Shown here: piece by piece, positions 50,218 to 64,000 of the stretch
How positions within the stretch are numbered: the first letter of the stretch is position 1
Layout of the letters: each line of letters opens with the position of its first letter
Assembly: GCA_013399695.1 (NCBI GenBank)
Contig: VXAU01000760.1
Location: 3,201,602 to 3,265,601 of the forward strand
Reading direction: 5' to 3'
DNA length: 64,000 nt
DNA from: Formicarius rufipectus
Lineage: Eukaryota > Chordata > Aves > Passeriformes > Formicariidae
Position numbers and translations under genes: made by a program
The notes under the pieces: generated by a model
Seen by the model: only the letters and a program-made list of their open reading frames with translations
Database searches by the model: none
What the model was told of the DNA's origin: nothing

Positions 50218-53200
50218 ACTCTCCCACACACACACGGCCCCAAGAAAAGGAATGAAAAAAAAAAAACTTTTAAATACTGGAAATATGCAGAGAGCAAAGA
50301 GAAGGCTTTAAATTGCTGGATGCTGTTTAACCCAGATAATTCAAGAGCATACAACTTCAAGTCATATAACTTCTCCCTTACATAAAATAAGCATCCCATA
50401 GCATTTTATTTACAGCATTTAAGGAAAGAACAGCAGAGGAAGTATCCCTTGGGGACCAATTCACCTCTTTAACATTTTCACCTTTGTCAGCATCACTTTT
50501 ATCTGAAAATTTATGTCTCCAAAGAGACCACGATTTGCAACATATCAGATGGCTGCTTCTGAGGAGCAGGGGAGAAGTGGTGAGGGAGTTTTATCCCAGC
50601 TCCTCTGAAGCAATGGACAAACAGCCTCTAAATATTTCCTAGCAGAAACCTCCATTCAGGTGGAGCAAAGGACCCAGAATGAGTAGGAATACGGGGTGGT
50701 GAAGGTTATTCTGCCTCTTGGAACCCCACCTTTCCTACAGTGAAATAAGAAGAGCCATCCTGACATTCACTGTAAAGCACTTAAAGGGTTGCAAATTAGA
50801 AATTATAAATATGAATTAGCCATAATTATTCAATGAGAATTCAAGAAAAAGGTGAAACCAGGGTCATAGAGATAAATTAGACTACTGTAAAATTCTTGGA
50901 GAAGACTGCTCCAGAAGAGGGATATTTGAAATATGGAGCTCTGTATTCTCTCCCTCTTCCCTCAGGTACAATGACATTAGGAGGCAAGACAGAGGCTGAT
51001 TCCTCCTCAGATCTGTGTGTCTTTACTATAGCAACTGGTAATTAAATATTCTTGAATTAAAAGCAGACTGGACAGGTTATGTCCTGATAAACACAATCTA
51101 GCATTCTGTCTGGCCATTCTGTCAGCCACTGCGTATTTCCTTCATACCATCACTCACAGGCTGCCTAAGCACCACAAAGAAAGATACACTTAAAGGTTTC
51201 CTGGGAAAAGTAACTGTACGAGACCAGCTCAGAACTGTCACATGCATAAAGAAGGTCCTTTTAAGCACTGAAAGACTGCCCTGTTCTCTTCCTTGGTATT
51301 TTACTGACCTTTTTACGATTGCCTTCCTCTATTTTTATGCATCTGTTTTCCATCTACCATTATCAAAAATTCTTCTTCCATCAATGTTTTTATTGTTCTC
51401 ATTATTCATTGCAGTTCTCCTGCAATCTTTCAAGACTTCTGCCCTAGCCAAGCTGTCATCCTAACCTGGATTCTCTGAAGGCACTGCCTGCAGCTAATTC
51501 TGTGTAGAAAAGCCACCAGCCTGGAAAAGCAGCAGGGAAGGTTCAATTAAAGACAGTAGAGAAGACATGCTTCGTGTGCAACCTCTCTCCTGCTCTCCAA
51601 TGACATATCAGTCTCCTTGATCATCCCTACAGATAACAGCAAAACCAACAGATGACACAAGAGAAAAGGACTTGTCAAAGTAGACAGCGACCTGTACCAC
51701 CAATCTCCTTATTAAAGGGATGGTTTTGTTTCTTGCTGGCACTTGTTTTCCACTGGGGATGTATCAAGGCTCAAAATTCTCAATCTGTTTCTGTTGTCAA
51801 GCAGGATATCACTCTTCAAACTTTTACTTCTGTGGTGGGGTACAACCCTAAACATAAAATTAATCACCAAAATACTTTCACCACTTGAAAGGAAAAAAAT
51901 TGCTGTTGAATATTTCTAACATCTTTGATTTTACACCTCGTCCCCACAAAATGTGTTTTCCACTTGTCTCATTTGGGTGTCCTCAGGCTTTTCTAGGTTC
52001 TTTCTTTCCCTGCTCTTTTTTTTTTATCCCAGACATAACCATAACTACACAAAGAGAGCAGCATAACATAGTTGCCATAAAGACAAAAACCCTAAAGAGT
52101 AGGCATGTTCAACCAATTTAAGAGCCTGAAAAGATGGAGAGAACTCATTGTCAATGCACATTGTTGGAGTATAAGGAAAATCACTAAATGATTGTCAACC
52201 TTTAGGCTTACTTGCTTTGGTTACAGGCTTATGCCACTGCTAAGCCAATGTGGTCTGAATTAAATTCCAGGTAAAATGGTCAGAATCCTTCTGCATCCTT
52301 ACATGGTTTGACTGTCCTGAATGGAACAGCCTCTATCTACTCATCCATACACAGATTCCCTGTGCTTGGCTCTGTACCCACAGTCATAAGAAAGTCATTT
52401 CAGTAACAGTGTTCTAGATTTCTTAAACAAACAGCATACACTGGAATAGTTACTGCCAAGGATTAAAATAATGCCTAAGTGATTTTTTCCAGGCACTCCA
52501 CAATACCGTAATTTTTTCATCCAACAGCCTTTCACGTGACACTTTTATATAAAAATGTTTACAGGAAATAGCAAACTTTCCTTTCATTCTTCAGGTTACA
52601 TGCACCCCCATAAAATGCAAATACTGAGTGAAGTCATTGAACTATCTGACACTTAAAAATGAACACATCTAAGTATCCTGCTTAAGGTCAAATGGTGGCT
52701 CCCAGCAGCTAAGCAGGTATTTCAAACACTGGATAACTGATTTTTTCCTGGCCTCCAGCTGCCACTTTTAATGGGGAGTTACACCGTGCACCTTTGTTAG
52801 CAAAGATGGTGGGCCTTCAGGGGTCAGACAAAGGCAGTCTCCATTTGCTCTTGTGCAGTGGGTTGCTCAAGCCTTCATCTTTGTGCAGGCTTTTAAAATT
52901 TGAAACGAGGACTGGGGGACTGCCACAGAGAAAACACACGCACAGGAACACAGAGTCTCACAGCACACCGGAGTCTATGCACAGACCCATAGGAAAGCTG
53001 GCAAGAGCTGCTGGGAAATGCCAGCCAAAAAAACCAGAATCCACTTCTGCAAAAACTTCTCCAAATAAATGAAACTGTTTCACATCATCAGAGAATTTTA
53101 GGATTATCTCTCATCAGAATAGTTTAATAATTATGCAAAAATATCTGTTGTATTCAGTTTTTCCTTTCTCTAAAGTTTTGGGAGGAGTGTTTTTCCACAA

Positions 53201-56200
53201 AAGTAAAAGCCAAAATGGCTCAGAACCAATTGCAATTAATGCCTTTACCAGTGGCACACTGAGCCTCTGGCACAACAAACATGAAGTTCCCAAAGCAGAA
53301 CCCAATGGACATGGGCTCACCAGGCCTAAAATGTCTGTGGAAGATGCTTTGGCTTCTTTCCATGCTGGGCAAAAGACAAGGCAAGGCCCTCCAGCTCAGT
53401 GAGACTGCCTCATAAGCAAGTAGCAAAGCTTTCCAAAAAGGGACCTGTCATTTTCCTCTTTCATTGCTAGTGGGGAGAAGTCAAGGTTGTGCTTCAATTC
53501 CCTCTGTCTTTCCTTGCATATGGGGGGTTTAATCAACTGATTATGCCACAGTCTTCTTTCCTCTCCATAAAGAAGAACATCCCACCCTTCAGTAAACAAA
53601 GAACAAGAGCTACTTGTCCAACAGGTGGGAAGGATATCTGTCCTTGGGCTATGGGCTGCCCAAGGTGTGCAGTGAGGGTGCACTTCTGCTCATGACTCCA
53701 CCATGCCAGGGACATGGGTATAGCTGCTTGTGGGCCAGAGTGTGTAACAGCTCTGTGACATGCCAGTTCAAAACTTTGAGACAGGAACAATCTGTCAGAA
53801 CAGGAATTTCTAAGGTGTCCTTTGCCAGCAGAAGAAATCGATCACACAGCTCCAAACCAGGCACAAAGAGCTTCAGGGTTTCCTCATGTCTTCTCCCCCA
53901 CTGCCAGCTGTGGGAAGAGAGAAGTTGCTACTAAAGAAAAGGGGCTTCATATTTTGCCATGTTTGTTGTCATGTTTTTTCCCCCCTAAGGCCTTACCCCA
54001 GCTACTCTGGAAGTGAATTGGCAGGCAAGCGATGCTGGCAGATAGGAGTCCTATTGCCACAGGGCTGCTTTGTTTCTCAGTGCAAATAATCAGTGAACGT
54101 TATGTTTTGTGTTTACCATCAGAGCTGCAATCAGCCACAAAAGCTGCACTTCCAGCCTCGCAGCTGCAGAAGGAGATACCACGGGCTGTGCAGAGGTGGC
54201 TTTCCAGAGGGGGTGCTGAGGTCCCTGCTCTTGTGTCTCCTGAGCGCACCCAGGGAAAATGCAAAGGTCCTGGGCAGTTAGGACAAAGGCTGGTTCTTCT
54301 GCACAACAAATCCGATTGACCAGCAGTATGAAACAGCAGACATTTTAAATCTTCAGAATTTATCCAACAAAGTGCAGTTTATTTGAAATACTTTGTTACA
54401 AACCTTCCCCACGTCAGGATCTGCACCCTGCCTGGATTCCCACTTCAAAGCTGATGATCTCAAAAACTGAGGTTCAAAACTAAATTAAAAGCTGCCAACA
54501 ATAAATTTTTTTACAAATGAGAAACTCTGTTTTCCACACCTTGGAATGTGTTCCATTCAATGCAAAAAAAGGGAATCTTGGCAAAGATACCAGAATTTTA
54601 TCACTTACTTTTTCCAGGGGAGTCCTGCAATATTTATTACCTGCACGGGATGAGCATAATGGAATTCATTCTAACATTTCATCCAGAAGAGTTCATGAGA
54701 AAGTAAGGAACATCTTTTAACGAGTGGGACCAAGAGAAATGTGACTGAGACTTGGCCAATTCAACTTTTCTTAAAGCTTATCCATTTGCAGTCATTGTAA
54801 ACTTCATTTCCTCACACTCAGGACACACACCCGACAATCTGACCACACAACTCCACTGAACGTTGATGTAAGGGTGAGCCTGCAGTCAGACAAACAAATT
54901 GCTTCAGCTCACATCTCTCTCTCTCTGGCATTTTGTCTTTCTTCAAGAAACAACTTGGATAAAAGCAAATCTCTTGAGGGGAAAAGTATGTTTCCATTTA
55001 GTGAGGGACCATCCTTTATCCATCATCAGACTGAGAAAGGAGTAGCATTGAGCTCTAGGACAAAAAAAAAAAGAATGCACAAATGTTGAACTAGCTGAGG
55101 AGTAGCATTTCTGTGGAAAGGCAGGAAGGCTGTCAAAGTGCAAAAAAAGGCCTCCCCAGCCCACATGAGGTGTAGTGCAGGGGGATTTCAAAGAAAGCAC
55201 TTCTTGGGTGTACAACAGGAAAATTCTAACTCCTTTGGAAATAATTCCCAAGAAAATTGGCAGCACTTTTAGAGGTGAAAGTCTCACTCGGTTACAGGAG
55301 AGACTCAGAGCAGCCAGTCAAGCTATCTGGATTCAAGGAGGCACTGTCACATACAGTCCCCTGGCCTCTCAAAATCAGCCTCTATTGCCAGCCAGAAACA
55401 GACCTCTGGGATGTAAGAGGGGAAGGGACAGAGCAAAAAGGAGCAATTACTTCCCCCCAAGCTGTGCCACATTTGTCTGCAGGCACAAGCAGGGCACGGG
55501 GTCTGTGAAGCAATAAGATACATGACCAGCTGATGACACGGCAGAGCTTAAAAATAACATCTCTGATTGGAAAATGTCAGTGTCCATTACACAGGACACA
55601 CTCCTGGGGCTACCTGCAAAAACTGCACAACTTCTGGGGGGGCAGTCTCAGTCTTGGGCATTGGATAGCAACAGCAAATCACTTGTGGAAAAAAGACAAT
55701 TCCCAGGTTTATTCCATTATCCAGAGGATCCTCTGAAACTGCCTGTTACATCAGGCTACAAAACAAGGAAGTGCTGAGGTCTCCAACACGTGCATTTCTA
55801 CAGGTAATTAAATCTTATAGAAGGGTTTATCTATATAACAAAGGAGCTCAGGAACGTCAGCATGATCAGGGTTAAAATTGTTTCAGAGTTTGGGCACGGA
55901 TATAGCTGAAGGAAAAGCCACTTCAAAACTCAAGATAGTTTAGGAAATGTCTCGTTACTTTGCATGCACTGAATAATGGGTAATTTCACAACTTTCAATA
56001 ACCATACTTAAGAGAAGCTTTTATAAACCAAATTCAATGAGTTCTGCTCAAGGGACTCTCTTGCAACACTGTGAAGCATGCGGTATCCACAGGTATTGCA
56101 ACATCTAATTGCAAAATAAAGGCTGTTTTCCTCCAAATCTCCTCATGCTCTCCCTCCAGCCAACGGTGACAATGTTAGATGGGGATGGTTTTCTTTTGGG

Positions 56201-59200
56201 TTAGTGAGTTGAATCAGCTCAATATTCATCTGACAGGTACCCAACACATCCAGCTCAAGGAAAGCAGCAGAATTGTAAGGCCAGGAGCTAAGACCTCTCC
56301 TGCCAGTAACACTGAGCTATGAGCACGGCTCGTTCTTGACACTGCAGTGCTGCTCACAAACTGCTCAGCTGTTGCCTTGGTTAGAGGAGAGAGTTCTGCA
56401 AGTCAATTCTGTGCTCAAGTGCTCAGCATGGACAGGAAAGCAATGCGGCACTCACCTCACACACACTGTGGCCACACTTAAAAGGATCAGGGAGAGGCAA
56501 AATTACCATGAACGTACATTGGCCCAGAAAAACAAACAAACAAACAACCAAAAGCCAGTTATCTGTGAGTGACAAGCTAACTAGAAAGGTGTTTTTAAAT
56601 AGTCAGTGTGGAAATCAAGCACAGCAGACCACTGGCCACAGAACAGGGGGTGTCTTGAAACAGCTCAGGCAATGCAAGGTTTGTGGGTACTTCTTCCCTT
56701 TCCTCCATGTTCTTAGCTGGTCCCTGTGCTCTGACCACCTTTCAGTGCACACTCCCTATTTTTCCTTTTTATACCCTGGCCAACTGCTGCTTCTTTCCTG
56801 AACTCCCAGGTCAGAATCACTGGGAGGGAAGTATCACTGTGCCTTCTTACAGAGACAAAATACAGCTCTGAAACATTTTATGTGATAGAGTGATCACAGC
56901 TCCTGGTGATCATAGGAGAAAACCAGTACCTTCCTGAAGAGTTCAGAGTGAGATCCAGCTAAAGGTCAGAGGGCTCTGGAGGACTCCCAAGTGCATGGCT
57001 GAGCGACACAGCCAGGCTGACCTGCTAGCTGAGAGGTGCAGATGGAGGACTTCTAATCCTACCTAATGTTATTCCTCTCTCCCCTCCCACTCCAGGTGCC
57101 CCCTGTGCAGCCCAGCCCCTTCTGTGGCAGGAGCCTTACCAATTAGCCAGGTCAGCTCATGGGCATGGCAGAAAACTTAACTTCGGCTGTGAAGTCTTAC
57201 AGACTAAGCAGGTTGAGCAAGCCATGGTGGTCCACCAGAGCTGATGCAGGGAAAGGAGTGGGGCACAGGAGGTGTAAGGAACAGTATTGGTCCCTGTCAC
57301 CTGATAAACTGAGCAGCCTCATCAACCTGTATATGACTTCTGCTGGTGGAGCCCGGACTGGGTCTCTCTTTGTATTGCTGCATAATTTGGTCACTGGCAC
57401 TCAGAGGCTCTCAAGTAGCAGTGAGAGGAAGAGGTTACCTGATCAATCAGGTATTTCCTTCAGCTGCAGCTCTTTTTCCTACAGGAAGCCCTGGCTTGTA
57501 CAAACCACTCAAGAAGGAAACATCAAAGGACTCCTCTATCACTTAGTCGGGGTAATAGACTGTACTTGAACTCTACTCAGTGAAGTGAAACTTCTTAAAC
57601 TGAGAGCTGAAGTTAAATTTGTTATTCCTGGCAAACTGCCCAAGAGGAAATGGATTCAGGGCAGAAGTTTGTTTGTTAGATAGCAGTGAGAGATTGACAC
57701 TTTTATAATAAGCCACAAAAGAAGAGAGAATAGAAAGAATGTAGTTGCTGAAACTACTGCTATTCTAAGATCTGCTCTTAATGCTGCATCAGTTACGAGA
57801 TCTCTTTTTAGTAATTGTCAAATAATGGATATCAGAAACCATGAAACATCAGTAAGAAGGATTTTGACCAAAGATTCTGCACAGGAGATTGATTCAAAAT
57901 AATAGGCAGAGAAAGCCCATAATCAGCTGCAGCAGGTCCTTTGCACACAGTAGTTATTACTCCATAAACCAACTGAGATCCTTCACTAAAGACACAAGGT
58001 ACTGACTGCCAGTTCTCTCCACACTTTCAGCCCATTGTATGCCCATATCCTGCCCATCAGCGTCAAAAATGTGGTACAGGGAGCTCTCAGTTGTTTGATA
58101 AGGTAGACTACAACACAGAGCCAGGTTCCCACTCCAGTGTGCTGTCCTGCAGCTCTGCTTGTCAATGTGCCTAGACATATATAAGCTCACAGACCCTCTG
58201 CTATGCTGTGGCAGGCAGCCTCAGTCACACCAAGCTCTGGAAAGCCAGCAGAAAACTTGGGCTTTGGTGAATAGGCAGCAAAAATACTTCCACTGCACTG
58301 AAATTCTTTGCTATGTTTTTCAAAACAACCATCTGTACCTGAAAGGCACACCTTAAGCAAAAACATCACATGGACTTTACCCAGTCATCTCCTAGGTGGA
58401 CTCAATTAAGATCTTCTCAATCTTCTAAATAAGAAATCTGAAGTTGCATTTTGAATTTGGGATAAATACTTCTTTACTATATACTAACAGTAAAAATATT
58501 CCATGTGCCATTTTGGAATCTCCTTTACTGTCATTAATTTATAAGCTCCATTAAGACAGATCATTCACACTAATGAAAACGCCACCAAGAGTAAAGCAGT
58601 GCATTTACCACAAATACCAAGAGACTTCATCTCTTCAGGCATTTCTTTAATATTCCCACTTCACTATGCCTGGAGCATTGTTTAATGAGTTGGTTAGGTA
58701 TGTAGATTTAAGAACAACTCCAAACACTACAAAATGATACTGAGCACATTTGGTATTGACTCTTCCCAGGCTTATTGCATAGATTTTTCAATGTGGAGGA
58801 ATGCTAAATATTGTTATACCCCATTCTTTGTTATTTTGTCCCTTTGGTAAAACATTTTCACTTGGAAAGGCTTTGTCTAAAGGTTAAACAATCCCCATGC
58901 AATCTATGAATGAAACAGAGCAGCATGCTTACATGTCTCAGCTGCCCGTGTCCCATACCTGCCAAACCTCCCAGGCTGTGTGGACTCTGGCAGCTCCCAG
59001 AGTACACTTGCCTCCAAGTCCTCTCCTTCCACATGGGCAAGGCAGAAAGGGGACTCAACCATCAGACATGCAGAGATGCAGGAAAGAGTTTACAGCTGTT
59101 TGGAATTAATACTGATTACAGACATCCCTTGTATTTCAAAAAATAAAAAGCAAAGCACATGGAAGCATCCTAGGGATCAATGTGAGGCCAAGAGCTGCCA

Positions 59201-60514
59201 AGCTGACCCATACTGGCTCTGCCATGTGCCACAAGGAGAAATACAACTTGAACATTGTCCAAATACATTTCCTGTAGTTTCTACCTGGCTCTTGGAGAGA
59301 TTGTCTCATGGGAAGGGAAGATTCATCAATAAGCATTCATCCACAATTAAGCAAATAGGCTATTGGACAAATTTAATCACAAATAACTAATGAATAATTT
59401 TTTACCATGAGAAGACAAAAAGAGAAACAGGAAAGCATGAAATCATATTTTGGCTTTCTGTGCAAGAACCACAGAATAAATCATATGCTGTTGATACACT
59501 GCTTTCAGATTCTCACCTAAGAGCTATTATGAGCAAATCTAGAGCAACTCTGTGTGTAAAAACAGAGGAACTAGGCTAGTGGAGACTACTGAGTTCCTCA
59601 AAGCTAAGACAGCTGCAAACAGGTAACATCTTTACCTTTAAATTAACAGTTTTAGCTAATTGGGCTGCTACTTTTCCAGCTGCAAATCACTAAGCATTTG
59701 CCTCCTAAGCTCAGGGAAAAAGCCTCCAGAGAACATGAGTCAGTGAATGAAAACTGTTTTGGGTCCCATGGCAAAGAAAGTACTTTGCTCTCAAAAATAG
59801 ATACATTTCTTGTGGGAAAAAACAGTCCAGCTCCTTCCTCTCCCATAGATAATAATGCAAAATGTCAGACACCTCCCAGGCTCCATTCCCAGGAGATCAA
59901 TAGCATCACAGTGATTACTTTGGTGGGTTTTTTCCTTAAAGGTTAATTATATCTAATCAAAAATCATGACCCAAGAGTTCACTGCTTATGGGAGCATGAG
60001 CTGTGGAACGAAGTGCTGCCATAGTGTTGAAGTGCTTCAGCTGCAAAAAGCCACAGCAGGATTTGGGCACTTGGAAGACACAAAGCTGGAGTGGGAAGGC
60101 AAGGCTGGACACAGGTAAAGGTTGTATGTGGAGGAATGGGCAGGGCCTGTGTCCAGTGCACAACAGTGAGAGGCTCCAAAGCCAGGGGAGATGCATGCAG
60201 GGAAAACCCACCTGCCTGCCTGTGTTTGCAGCAGATAGCCCAATGGAATTCACTTATTGTGTTGACAGTAAGTCCTACAGGACAGGGACTGCTCAGCCAC
60301 AGTGACTGGTTGGCTGAATTTGGGCTGAAACAGTAGAGCAAAGTGAAATGAAACCCCTTTACTCCAAAATCATATTCTGGGGTAAAAAGCATGCCATGTA
60401 TACCCTTTTGCTGCAAAGGTTTTCAAGCAGCAGGTTTGGTGGCTGCAGCATAAGGGGCACTTGTGCACTTGCACGGCAACAGCTGTGAGAGAGCCACCAA
60501 AGCACATCTGTGCC
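50218..60514. other. Gene-free stretch
   Basis: About 10 kb without a gene, RNA gene or repeat family that I can support. Short simple tracts occur, for example (CAAA)4 near 56528 and (CT)6 near 54918. Overlapping open frames on both strands stay below 146 codons. Isolated splice-like sites exist (for example CTACAG|GAAG near 57485 and CAG|GTAAAG near 60115) but do not assemble into a gene. Confidence 0.5.
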
Positions 60515-60690
60515 GCTGGCTGTGTTAGCTGCTGCAGTGCAGAGCAGCACAGCACAGCTGAGCCCTGCTGGAAAACTGAGGGCAGAGGGGCTGGTACCAT
60601 CCCACAGCACGGCTGCAACACCCCTGTGCCACAGCACAGCTCCGCACAGCTGCTCAGCACTCACTGCTCACCCTCAGCCCTTCTGGACCC
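60515..60690. repeat. CAGC/CACAG-rich low-complexity segment
   Basis: A GC-richer patch in which CACAGC, CAGCAC and GCTGC-type units recur irregularly. It has no exact period, so it may be an eroded minisatellite or simply biased sequence. Confidence 0.4.
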
Positions 60691-62465
60691 TCCACACTGC
60701 ACCTGCCACCTGCAAGAACTTGGGCTGACTTTGCAGACAGTGGTCACTAGGGCTGGGACAGATGTGAGGATGCTACCTAGAAGTGATTCTGGTCCATTAT
60801 TCTCATTTCACTGGATAAATCCTACACCAAATACCCAGGAAAAAATAAAAATATAAGAAATCCCACACAGGCAGTTAAACTGAACCCCAGGCTGTGCACT
60901 ACCACAGCAGCTCTGCAAAGCCCTTTCAGTCCCAGGAGAGTTAGGAAAATGGGGAGGAAACACCACAAGAGATGACTTTGCTTACTCACATCATTCGTTC
61001 AGACACACTTGTTTACATTTGATTGGCCTCATCTAAACTTTGCTGGAGGTTGACCATAATATTTACAAGCTCAAAGAACAATTATGTAGCTGAGAGCAGC
61101 TCAATAGAACAAAACATAACCAGAGTCACAGAAATCATGTAATTTGCTAAAAGTCAAAAAAACAAACCAAGCCATCAGACCACACATCTGCCTCATGCCA
61201 TATAAATTTACACTGTGGTACTATTTGTGCTGCTTTACTGCAATATGGATGTTCTTTGCATTTATAAACACTTACGGTGCTTATGTGCTCCATGTACTGA
61301 TTTGTACCATAAAAATTTATATGGAAGGATATTTCCTATGCCTCATCTGTTTGTTTACAGAGTCCACCTTTAAAAGACCAATGTTCTTCCCTCTGGGGCC
61401 TGTTTACAATCTGCACCTGTGATGGTTTCTTCAGTTTGAACCTCATGGGCTGTATTTATTACATAACTGTTTTCCCTCTTTCAGACACCATTAATCATCC
61501 CTCTGCCAAGATCTTCTTCCCAAACCAGGCTTTACTGTACATTCCTTGCATTTTCATACCATGATGTCAGTCCAGAATGGAACACAGATAAGAATGGCTC
61601 AAGATTTTCCTTCAAATGATCTCTTTTCTGCAAGGCTATATATAAAATAAAACTCACCATGGAATTTGGAAAGCACAAGGATTGGGGGCTTGTGGCCCTC
61701 TCATATTCCATATCCTTATTTCTTGAAAACTAAGAGAACATATGCAAAATTATTTTGGAAAAACAAGTGCAGCAGTAAGGAGACCAAAGCAAGCACAACA
61801 TAACTTTCTAGTCAATGGTAAAGCAACTAGGCAAGTATGTAAATTATGCTGCAAATGTTTTGAAAATAGTTTATCAACTATGCTTGAAAAATTATGACTT
61901 TTTCACACTTTTCAATGTTCGGAAAAGTGAGATTGTTGCATATATTTAAGATCTTTTCACCATTGTAAATGATTCTTTTACAGTTTAGAACAGCAAGAAG
62001 AAAAGAGTGATGAAACTATTTCCATTCATTTGCATGTTTCAGAGATAGGATGGACTCCAAATTTTCAATTATGATTTTCATTTTATGAAAGAAAGAAAGC
62101 TCTAATAATCTGACATGTTCTTACCCTGTTCCTGGGCAAACATTTACCCTACTATGGTTTCATTTGACTCAAATACTCAGAGTAGGTATCTTCCAACTAT
62201 GTAAAGGTCTCTGCCTTATTTTGTTGCAACACTGACACTGGAAAGAGTAGAGACTCCACATAATAACAGAGCAAAGTGTCAGAGGAGCAGTGTTGTAACA
62301 TGTCTGGCTGTCAAACATCAGCCTATAAAATTACCCAGGCAGCTCTGTTCTCCTCTTGGAGTGAGGAAGAGAGCAGTTCAGGCAGAACAATATTTGTTTT
62401 ATTGACAGACTTTACTGTTATCTGTTACCCACCAGTGGGCTCCGTTTGCAGTTTTCATCATGGAG
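60691..62465. other. No recognisable feature
   Basis: AT-rich DNA. A 92-codon plus-strand frame at 61144-61422 (hydrophobic, Tyr/Phe/Leu-rich) shows no recognised family and lacks supporting signals. Confidence 0.5.
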
Positions 62466-62575
62466 TAATTGCTTATTAGAGACATTAGCAGGTTGTTTAT
62501 TTGAAAATTATTATGCTAATAAGGAATGATCATATTAGCAAGGTGTGCTCTTTACAACTTTATTTGTTTATCCTC
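62466..62575. promoter_or_regulatory. Candidate POU/homeodomain/forkhead motif cluster
   Basis: Within about 100 bases lie GTAATTG near 62465, GTTTATT (forkhead-like, 62494-62500), a perfect POU octamer ATGCTAAT (62513-62520) and GGAATG (TEAD-like, 62523-62528). The combination suggests a possible enhancer core, but the evidence is motif reading only. Confidence 0.2.
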
Positions 62576-64000
62576 AGGGATTAAACTTCTGAAACCCCAA
62601 ACCTTTTGTTACATACTGAAAGATTTGAAAGTAAAATGTCTGAAGTTTTTTTTCATGTCTGAGAAATTTGTCCAATAATAATCAGTAGTTTTATTGCTGT
62701 CATAAATACCAGGAGCTGCCTCTGACAGAAAGATGCTCATAGGATTGAAGGCCATTCTGTGCACAACCATTTGCTTGCTAAGCAGCCTGGAATCATTATC
62801 TTGCTGCTGTATTTGCATATTTTCTTATTATAAATGTTACCATAGCTATAACATACCAACTTTGGTATATTATTAAGCCCAAAGGAAATGAAGAAACTAA
62901 TTGTAGCATAGCTTCTAAGGCTCTGGGAAAGCACCTGTTTCCCTTATCCTTTGAGCCTCAGGGAGTTTCTAACCTTGGGCTCACCAATAAATTTCCTTTG
63001 TGATAATCTAGATGGGATCGGTTATATTTACACATCCCAAGATTTCTAACAAACCAAGAAGAGCTTACAGCACATTTTCAGTCTTGCAAAAAAATGCTTG
63101 CACTATTTGGCACAGCTGAAGGTTTTTGTGATGCTGTTGCTGTTCTTTATTTTGGTGTGCTGGGATCACCTGCACAGGATCACCTGCAGGCAAAAATTAA
63201 GAGAACAGTCTTGCAATGGGTAGTGCCCACAAGCAGAGTAGAGTTGCAGTGATTCCAACCTGACTGCATACTAAAGCAACACCACATTATTGTTTGTATT
63301 TCAGTAGCACGCAGATCCAAACTTGGGATCAGAGCCCAGTATGACTAGGTGTGATGTAAACATGTAGGTAAAGGACTTCCTGACCTAAGAAGGTCATGTG
63401 TAAAATGATGACCAAAAAAAATCAGGAAAAAAAAATCAGAAAAAAAGCAAGCAAGCAACAAGTAAAGTAGAGCAAGCAAACCACTGAGCAGGGGAAGTAC
63501 AAAAGGAAAGCACAATTTGTGTGGGGATTGACCAAACACAACTCGGGTCACCTCTTGCCTGCTAGCTTGCCTTGGCAGTAACCAAGGGTAGGATGCAGCT
63601 TTGGATTAAGTAATCAGACAAGTCTGTGTAAAAATGGAAACAGAATAGGCAGGATTTTGTTATGCAAATAGATACTAAGCACTCTAAGTATCACAGTGCA
63701 TTTCCTTTCTTCCTGTTTCTATGGACATACAGACCTGCATGTGTGCTCATGTATGACTCACGATAAAGTTAATTTGCCCTTATTGCAGGGTAAGTGAAAC
63801 ACTGAAAAAGGAGGTAACAATGAAGGGAATCAGACACATTGTATCAAAATCGCATGTGTCTGTGGGCTGGAGTCCAAGGCCAGCAATCCTGGCATACTTT
63901 GGAAACTTTTAGACTTGAAATTCAGTGAGCACATCCAGATAACTACCTGAACTTTCACATCACTGACTTCATATGAAGAAAGAGGGGCAGAAATAGATGA
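62576..64000. other. Gene-free stretch to the window end
   Basis: No gene is supported. It contains a 14-base tandem duplication (GGATCACCTGCA repeated at 63162-63173 and 63176-63187), an A-rich tract with three AAATCAG-type units at about 63412-63450, and an ATGCAAAT octamer near 63662. Confidence 0.5.

Noticed and set aside
50097..50235. Phe/Val/Leu/Cys-rich minus-strand frame as a membrane protein
   Set aside because: It is the translation of the reverse complement of the A/C low-complexity tract.
60003..60305. Possible exons around CAG|GTAAAG near 60115 and a TTTGCAG acceptor near 60230
   Set aside because: The donor is good but no convincing acceptor precedes it, and the CFSCKK start of the frame does not complete a zinc-knuckle spacing. 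It is too weak to list as an exon.

Overview
The window looks like nuclear DNA of a vertebrate, most likely a bird. It is AT-rich and has no dense open reading frames, operons or bacterial signals. The transposable elements that can be recognised are CR1 LINE fragments, which dominate in sauropsids. Two of them share the same stretch of CR1 ORF2, and a third is a typical short 5'-truncated 3' end. Two MIR/CORE-type SINE remnants and two long pure microsatellites, (GATA)n and (ATTCT)n, fit the same picture. I could not identify the species or place the window in a named gene.

Layout. 1-13.4 kb is AT-rich DNA without a recognisable gene. A decayed CR1 ORF2 fragment lies at about 13.4-13.9 kb, a MIR-like SINE tail at 14.84-14.94 kb, and a possible old DNA-transposon remnant with an imperfect hairpin near 16.1-16.3 kb. 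A GC-richer plateau without clear genes covers 17.3-18.3 kb. At 19.24-19.62 kb a compact minus-strand promoter (two CCAAT boxes, two GC boxes, TATA box) sits in an LTR-like segment and is followed by a short ATG-led stretch and a possible splice donor. The (GATA)25 microsatellite is at 20.86-20.96 kb. From 21 to 38 kb there is only unassigned DNA, one CR1 3' end at 29.8 kb and one 235-codon open frame of unknown status. The only strong CpG island is at about 38.5-39.3 kb and is the best candidate for a host promoter. A MIR-like SINE follows at 39.93-40.04 kb. An internally deleted CR1 and the (ATTCT)n tract grown from its tail are at 44.78-45.22 kb. The rest holds two splice-flanked candidate exons (45.8 kb minus, 49.6 kb plus), two clusters of homeodomain/POU-like motifs (49.1 and 62.5 kb) and low-complexity tracts.

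No complete protein-coding gene, rRNA, tRNA or CRISPR array could be supported. The window is best read as intergenic or long-intron DNA with one CpG-island promoter and scattered retroelement remains. The exon, enhancer and LTR calls rest on motif reading and carry low confidence; the microsatellites and CR1 calls are firm.
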